Source: Treponema sp.
GTDB taxonomy: Bacteria; Spirochaetota; Spirochaetia; Treponematales; Breznakiellaceae
Direction: 5' to 3'
Assembly (NCBI GenBank): GCA_031288005.1
Contig: JAITSE010000042.1
Span: 1-8,298, forward strand
DNA length: 8,298 nucleotides
In this document: one piece after another, positions 5,148 to 8,298 of the stretch
Position numbering within the stretch: the first letter of the stretch is position 1
How the letters are laid out: every line of letters begins with the position of its first letter
The notes under the pieces: generated by a model
What the model was told of the DNA's origin: nothing
Database searches by the model: none
What the model saw: only the letters and a program-made list of their open reading frames with translations
Made by a program: the position numbers and the translations under genes

Positions 5148-5365
5148 GCAAGCCTGCGGACCTGCGGTCCGCTTGGAGTTTTGAGACCCGTAAGCTGGCG
5201 CCATAGCTTGTTTAGGCCGCTGGTCTCAAAACTCCCCGGACTTATTTCAAGGGACCTGGGGCGCGTTGCCATAAACCCGTGCAAGCCTGCGGCTTGCTTA
5301 GGAGTTTTGGGACAAAACCTTAAGTTTATGGACCAAAATCTATAAGTCCCAAAACTCCCCGGACT
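5148..5365. repeat. Two related palindromic elements in direct order
   Basis: Element A (5148-5242) has GCAAGCCTGCGG with a nested GGACCTGCGGTCC, then GGAGTTTTGAGACC (5175-5188) pairing perfectly over 14 bases with GGTCTCAAAACTCC (5222-5235). An inner AAGCT/AGCTT pair lies between them. Element B (5281-5365) has GCAAGC-ctgcg-GCTTGC (5281-5297), then GGAGTTTTGGGAC (5301-5313) pairing perfectly over 13 bases with GTCCCAAAACTCC (5346-5358). Both end in CCCCGGACT. The stem change GAGAC to GGGAC is matched on the opposite arm (GTCTC to GTCCC), a compensatory change. The loops are unrelated. They lie directly upstream of oppC-oppD, where oppB would be expected. Confidence 0.8.
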
Positions 5366-5387
5366 CCAGCCCGAAAAACTAGTGTGT

Positions 5388-5429
5388 GGGGTTTTGCGGC
5401 GCAGCGCTGGGGTTTTGCGGCGCAGCCCT
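5388..5429. repeat. 21-bp tandem repeat, two copies
   Basis: GGGGTTTTGCGGCGCAGC followed by GCT is repeated immediately as the same 18 bases followed by CCT. The unit length is a multiple of three, but no convincing gene covers it. Confidence 0.85.
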
Positions 5430-5465
5430 AAGGTCCCACGTTGCAAGGCTGCACAAGGGGGCGTT

Positions 5466-5621
5466 GCGGGGGTGTCCCCCGCTGAGGGGGGTAGCGTAGG
5501 ACGCGAAGCGTCCGTAGCTAGGGGACAAGCCGCGAAGCGGCTTGCCGCTGTCCGGTGCGCCGGTGGTGCGCCGAGACACGCGGTAGGATATTGCGTGCGG
5601 GTGTAGGGGGAGACTTCCCCC
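5466..5621 (+). other. GC-rich, strongly foldable stretch; possible structured RNA or composite repeat
   Basis: A series of perfect stems follows one after another: GCGGGGG-tgt-CCCCCGC (5466-5482); GGACGC-gaa-GCGTCC (5499-5513), flanked by TAGC and GCTA; CAAGCCGC-gaa-GCGGCTTG (5526-5544) enclosed by GGACA (5523-5527) and TGTCC (5549-5553); GGTGCGCC twice (5554-5561, 5565-5572); and GGGGGA-gact-TCCCCC (5606-5621). I see no credible protein on either strand. The stretch could be a non-coding RNA, a non-autonomous element or a pile of palindromes. The two GAA-capped stems are GNA-like in form, which fits RNA, but I recognise no known RNA class and the strand is a guess. Confidence 0.4.
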
Positions 5622-5806
5622 GCTTCCCCTGAAAGCGCAAGTGTCTTAAACGTGATCCGGGCAGTGAACGATTATGTAGAGGCGAGCTTTCCCAAAAACA
5701 TAAGGGTTCTTGCGGGCAGCGTCCGCGGACTTGCGCCTAATACATCGAATTTTTCCCCTTGCACAAGCACCAAAAATCTGATACTTTCAAAACACGAGGT
5801 AACGAA
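5622..5806 (+). other. Short open frame or gene remnant before the 50-codon gene
   Basis: This gap contains no gene I can name. From a GTG at 5652 the plus frame reads VIRAVNDYVEASFPKNIRVL and onward to about residue 30, which looks protein-like. It then becomes unconvincing and overlaps the next gene, and no ribosome site precedes it. The frame is also open for some codons upstream of the GTG, so this may be the tail of a lost gene. A perfect 10-bp palindrome GTCCGCGGAC lies at 5721-5730. Confidence 0.25.
5759..5787 (+). promoter_or_regulatory. Possible promoter for the 50-codon gene and GNAT gene
   Basis: TTGCAC is followed after 17 bases by TACTTT, about 20 bases before the start codon at 5807, with GAGG in between. 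Only partial matches to consensus are present, so this is a weak call. Confidence 0.3.
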
Positions 5807-5959
5807 ATGGCCGTCAAAGTCAAACCCGTACAGCCTACGGAGATAAAAGACAAGAAAATCGCCCGCGAAGTCATAGAGCAGATCCGCAAACCCATACCCG
5901 CATCGGTATACAAGCGGCATGAAAAAAAAGCCGCCTACATTGACAAATTTTTCAAATAG
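5807..5959 (+). CDS. 50-residue basic protein, candidate antitoxin partner of the GNAT gene
   Basis: The ATG at 5807 is preceded at seven bases by GAGG. The product is 50 residues, lysine-rich, with one probable helix (IKDKKIAREVIEQIRK) and a basic C-terminal part ending AAYIDKFFK. I do not recognise a family and see no clear ribbon-helix-helix pattern. The gene ends six bases before the ATG of a GNAT acetyltransferase gene, the order and spacing seen in antitoxin-GNAT toxin operons of the TacAT/AtaRT kind. The antitoxin role is therefore only an inference from context. If the partner toxin is dead, this gene may be a relic. Confidence 0.55.
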   Translation: MAVKVKPVQPTEIKDKKIAREVIEQIRKPIPASVYKRHEKKAAYIDKFFK

Positions 5960-5965
5960 GCCGCT

Positions 5966-6547
5966 ATGCAGAGGGGAACCTTCGGCGCGGGTCCACGCCA
6001 GGAATTTGTCAAAACCAGCCGCCCCGGTGAATTTAAACTGGAACCTTTCACTCCCCAAAAATCTTGTGCCGGTTTTCAATGCGTGGTTGCCGAATACAAC
6101 GATTATCTGGCAAATGACGCCCTGCGTTCCATGCATGACCATATAGCCCTTACATGGCTCCTTACTGAACGGTCTACCGGTAAAATCGCCGCCTATATGT
6201 CCCTGATTATGGACGCAATAAAATTATCATTCACCGAGAAGGAACTCCACAACCTCAACTATCCATTCAAAACCATACCGGCCATGAAAATCGCCAAGTT
6301 GGCCGTTGACTATAGCTTTTAAGGAAAATACAAAGGCATTGGAACTTTTATGATTGACAGCGCGGAACGCCTTGCATGGGCCTGTAATACGGCCTATTGC
6401 GCCGCCCGTTTCCTCACCGTGGACACCGACATAGAGCATGATGAGGGTGTGCTGGCCTTTTACGAAAAAAACGGCTTTATCCGGAATGCAGAGCTTTTCA
6501 ACAAAAATCGTAAGACAATCAGTATGAGGAAGGATATTTATTGCTAG
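5966..6547 (+). pseudogene. GNAT-family acetyltransferase gene split by an in-frame stop
   Basis: A single frame of 194 codons is interrupted once, by TAA at 6320-6322 (codon 119); both halves stay in the same phase. Before the stop are EYNDYLANDAL, TWLLTERSTGKIAAYMSL and IPAMKIAKLAVDYSF; directly after it come GKYKGIGTFMIDSAERLA, then RFLTVDTD and LAFYEKNGF. The order (KIxKLAVD, xxGxG acetyl-CoA loop, VD, FYxKxGF) is that of GNAT acetyltransferases close to the tRNA-acetylating toxins TacT and AtaT. The stop removes the acetyl-CoA pyrophosphate-binding loop from the first fragment, so neither part should be active. Otherwise the frame is well preserved, suggesting a recent event, a sequencing error or readthrough. 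It follows a 50-codon gene by six bases. The first 20 or so residues are poorly conserved-looking, so the true start may lie further in. Confidence 0.75.
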
Positions 6548-6604
6548 AAAATAAAGCATATTGTAAAGCAGGGTGATAGTTTAAGAGCAAGTTAAGGATA
6601 CCGC

Positions 6605-8110
6605 GTGGGTAATTATGATTTATTATCTTTATCTTGGATTGAATTTGAAGATTTGACCAGAGATCTATTGCAGTGCGAATTTGATCTATACATAGAATCG
6701 TTCACAGCGGGAAAAGATAGCGGCATTGATTTACGATTTGCATTTGTCAAGGATAAAAAATCCATAGTTCAATGCAAAAGATTGAATAATTTCCAATCGC
6801 TTTATAGCCAATTAAAGAAGGAAAAACAGAAGATAGCCAATAAAAGCATAGACCGCTATTACATATCAACAACTGTCGGGTTAACGCCTCAAGGGAAAAA
6901 TAAAATCCGTGAATTATTCTATCCTCTTATCAAAGATGAAGCGGATATTTTCGGGAAAGATGATATTAGCAACTTAATTTCCAAGCATCAAAAAATAGAA
7001 GAAAAATACAACAAGCTATGGCTGACAAATACAACCATATTAAAAAGATTGTTGAACGCAAAGGTTTATAATTCTTCAACGATTCAATTGCAACAAATAA
7101 AAGATGATGCAAGGATTTATGTCCACAACGAAAGCTATACTAACGCACAGACTATTATAGACGAATACCACTATATTATTATCTCAGGTATACCCGGAAT
7201 TGGAAAAACAACCCTAGCGAGAATGCTTGTCTATAATCTTATCGCCAGCGGGATAGACGATTTGATTTATATAAGCACCAATATTGGCGAAGCCTTAAAA
7301 TCATATCGCGAAAACACCAAACAGATATTTCTCTTTGATGATTTTCTAGGTAAAAATTTTCTTGAAGATAGGCTTGATAGAAATGAAGATCAGGAATTAA
7401 TTTCTTTTATAAAAAAGATAAAAGAATCAAAAAACAAGTATTTTATAATGACAACAAGAGAATATATATTGAAACAGGCGCAACAAAAATATGAATTATT
7501 AAATAGGCACAATTTGGATATAGCAAAATGTATCATAGACCTTTCGCTGTACACTCCGATTGTAAGAGCCAATATATTATATAATCATTTATATTTTTCA
7601 AATATGCCTAAAAAATATTTGCAGGAACTGATAAAATCACAAAGATATTTCAATATAATTAATCATGATAATTATAATCCGCGAATTATTGAATCAATTT
7701 TGGATCAAGAAGAATGGGCCCATATTCAACCTGATTTGTATTACAACATTTTTCTATCATATTTTGACAACCCTGCAAGCGTATGGAAACATGCTTTTGA
7801 ACAACAAATATCTCCACTTGGAAGAATAATAGTAATTATTTTGGGGAGTATCAATGGACTTGTAGAAATGACCAATTTAAAAATCGCGATAAAGAATTAT
7901 TTAAAAAAAGACAATATTTCCTTTATGGTTGATTTTGATATGGATTTCGAAAAATCATTGAAAGAATTGACTGATTCATTTGTTAAAGTAGAAAAAGGTG
8001 ATAAAAATACATACGCATTTGAATATTTTAACCCTTCAATAGCAGATTTTATTCATTCGTATTTTTTAGACAACAAAGATATACTAAGATCGGTAATTGA
8101 AAATTGGTAA
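6605..8110 (+). CDS. Restriction endonuclease-nSTAND3 NTPase, probable antiphage protein, likely cut at its C-terminus
   Basis: This encodes 501 residues from a GTG at 6605, with AAGGA nine bases upstream. Residues 1-125 form a PD-(D/E)XK nuclease domain of the Mrr type: FEDLTRDLL, then GIDLRF with D42, then QCKR with Q56 and K58, then ISTTVGLTPQGKNKI. Residues about 155-330 are a STAND-type P-loop NTPase: Walker A GIPGIGKTT (195-203, K201), Walker B IFLFDDFLG (241-249), and TTRE (283-286) as sensor. Near the end is FNPSIADFIHSYF (475-487), seen in nSTAND3 proteins ahead of the C-terminal region. Such proteins, related to the Avs systems, are thought to sense phage proteins with a long C-terminal domain and then release the nuclease on DNA. 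Here that domain is absent: the frame stops 14 residues later at a putative IS66 end. The gene is AT-rich, unlike the opp genes, which suggests transfer. Confidence 0.85.
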   Translation: MGNYDLLSLSWIEFEDLTRDLLQCEFDLYIESFTAGKDSGIDLRFAFVKDKKSIVQCKRLNNFQSLYSQLKKEKQKIANKSIDRYYISTTVGLTPQGKNKIRELFYPLIKDEADIFGKDDISNLISKHQKIEEKYNKLWLTNTTILKRLLNAKVYNSSTIQLQQIKDDARIYVHNESYTNAQTIIDEYHYIIISGIPGIGKTTLARMLVYNLIASGIDDLIYISTNIGEALKSYRENTKQIFLFDDFLGKNFLEDRLDRNEDQELISFIKKIKESKNKYFIMTTREYILKQAQQKYELLNRHNLDIAKCIIDLSLYTPIVRANILYNHLYFSNMPKKYLQELIKSQRYFNIINHDNYNPRIIESILDQEEWAHIQPDLYYNIFLSYFDNPASVWKHAFEQQISPLGRIIVIILGSINGLVEMTNLKIAIKNYLKKDNISFMVDFDMDFEKSLKELTDSFVKVEKGDKNTYAFEYFNPSIADFIHSYFLDNKDILRSVIENW

Positions 8111-8298
8111 CCGTTCACGGCCCTATTGCATAAAATCAGAAAGACATGGTAAAAAGAGATATGGAAGGGGAAAATCTACAAAAGTTAGTCAAAAAACAGG
8201 CTAAAATAATACAACAGCAGGCTGAAACAATCAGGCAGCTTGAGGCTCGAATACTCGAGCTTGAAGGGCAAGTACTGACACTCCAGGCAACGATTGCC
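8107..8298 (+). mobile_element. Left end of a putative IS66-family insertion sequence
   Basis: GTAACCGTTCAC starts at 8107. IS66-family terminal repeats characteristically begin with GTAA. Shortly inside is the start of an orf whose product looks like the coiled-coil N-terminus of an IS66 transposase. The element runs off the window, so the right end and target duplication cannot be seen. The TAA of the defence gene is bases 2-4 of this end. Confidence 0.6.
8146..8298 (+). CDS. IS66-type transposase, N-terminal coiled coil (partial)
   Basis: From the ATG at 8146 the frame is open to the window edge, giving 51 residues. An in-frame ATG at 8161 is an alternative start. The sequence is a heptad-rich coiled coil (KKQAKIIQQQAETIRQLEA, then LELEGQVLTLQATIA). 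IS66 TnpC-type transposases begin with such a leucine- and glutamate-rich coil before an NSSKPPS-like motif, and this is the likely identity. The catalytic DDE core is outside the window, so the call rests on the coil and on the GTAA end 39 bases upstream. Any other coiled-coil protein is possible. Confidence 0.55.
   Translation, partial: MVKRDMEGENLQKLVKKQAKIIQQQAETIRQLEARILELEGQVLTLQATIA

Noticed and set aside
5388..5429. CRISPR array
   Set aside because: There are only two copies of a 21-bp unit with no spacers, and no cas genes in the window.
5141..5446. Minus-strand frame of 101 codons upstream of oppC-oppD that could be taken for oppB
   Set aside because: It reads through palindromes and the 21-bp tandem repeat and shows no membrane segments or permease motif.
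5455..5640. Group II intron or diversity-generating retroelement
   Set aside because: The GTGCG-like words are present, but no domain V hairpin, reverse transcriptase or template/variable repeat pair is seen.
5672..6142. Minus-strand frame of 156 codons
   Set aside because: It is antisense to the 50-codon gene and the GNAT frame, which have ribosome sites and family motifs.

Overview
The window looks like accessory DNA from a spirochaete, most likely a host-associated Treponema. This is inferred from the style of the oligopeptide transporter genes, the small spirochaete-like lipoproteins and the dense load of short GC-rich palindromes; nothing in the window is diagnostic. Base composition is patchy. 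The transporter block (about 1968-5131) and the repeat field after it (5141-5640) are GC-rich. The methyltransferase at the left edge and the defence gene at 6605-8110 are AT-rich, which suggests that segments of different origin have been joined.

Layout, left to right. At 1-362 (minus strand) is the N-terminal part of a phage-type DNA N6-adenine methyltransferase, coupled by an ATGA overlap to the tail of an upstream open frame. 363-926 holds no intact gene: it has nested palindromes, a possible promoter, a weakly attC-like inverted repeat, a short coding remnant and a plus-strand terminator-like hairpin. 927-1262 and 1523-1852 (minus) are two tandem paralogous lipoprotein genes, each with its own copy of promoter and leader. 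1968-2981 (minus) is OppF. 2972-5131 (minus) is a single 719-residue protein joining an OppC-type permease to an OppD-type ATPase. 5141-5640 is a gene-free field of palindromes, a 21-bp tandem repeat and a strongly foldable GC-rich stretch; oppA and oppB are not found where they would be expected. On the plus strand follow a 50-codon gene (5807-5959), a GNAT acetyltransferase gene broken by one in-frame stop (5966-6547), and a 501-codon restriction endonuclease-nSTAND3 NTPase gene (6605-8110) of antiphage-defence type. That gene ends exactly at what looks like the GTAA terminus of an IS66-family element, whose first orf starts at 8146 and runs off the window.

How the parts fit. OppC-OppD and OppF would supply one permease and both ATPases of a peptide importer, needing OppA and OppB from elsewhere. 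The GNAT pair resembles a decayed toxin-antitoxin module and lies next to the defence gene, so the right side reads as a defence island eroded by a nonsense change and by an insertion sequence. The most unusual theme is the family of short, often nested palindromes. They lie between genes, in one lipoprotein leader, and inside coding regions: one pair encodes essentially the whole linker that fuses OppC to OppD, and another lies in a linker of OppF. A nine-G tract at the edge of the fusion linker could make the fusion phase-variable.
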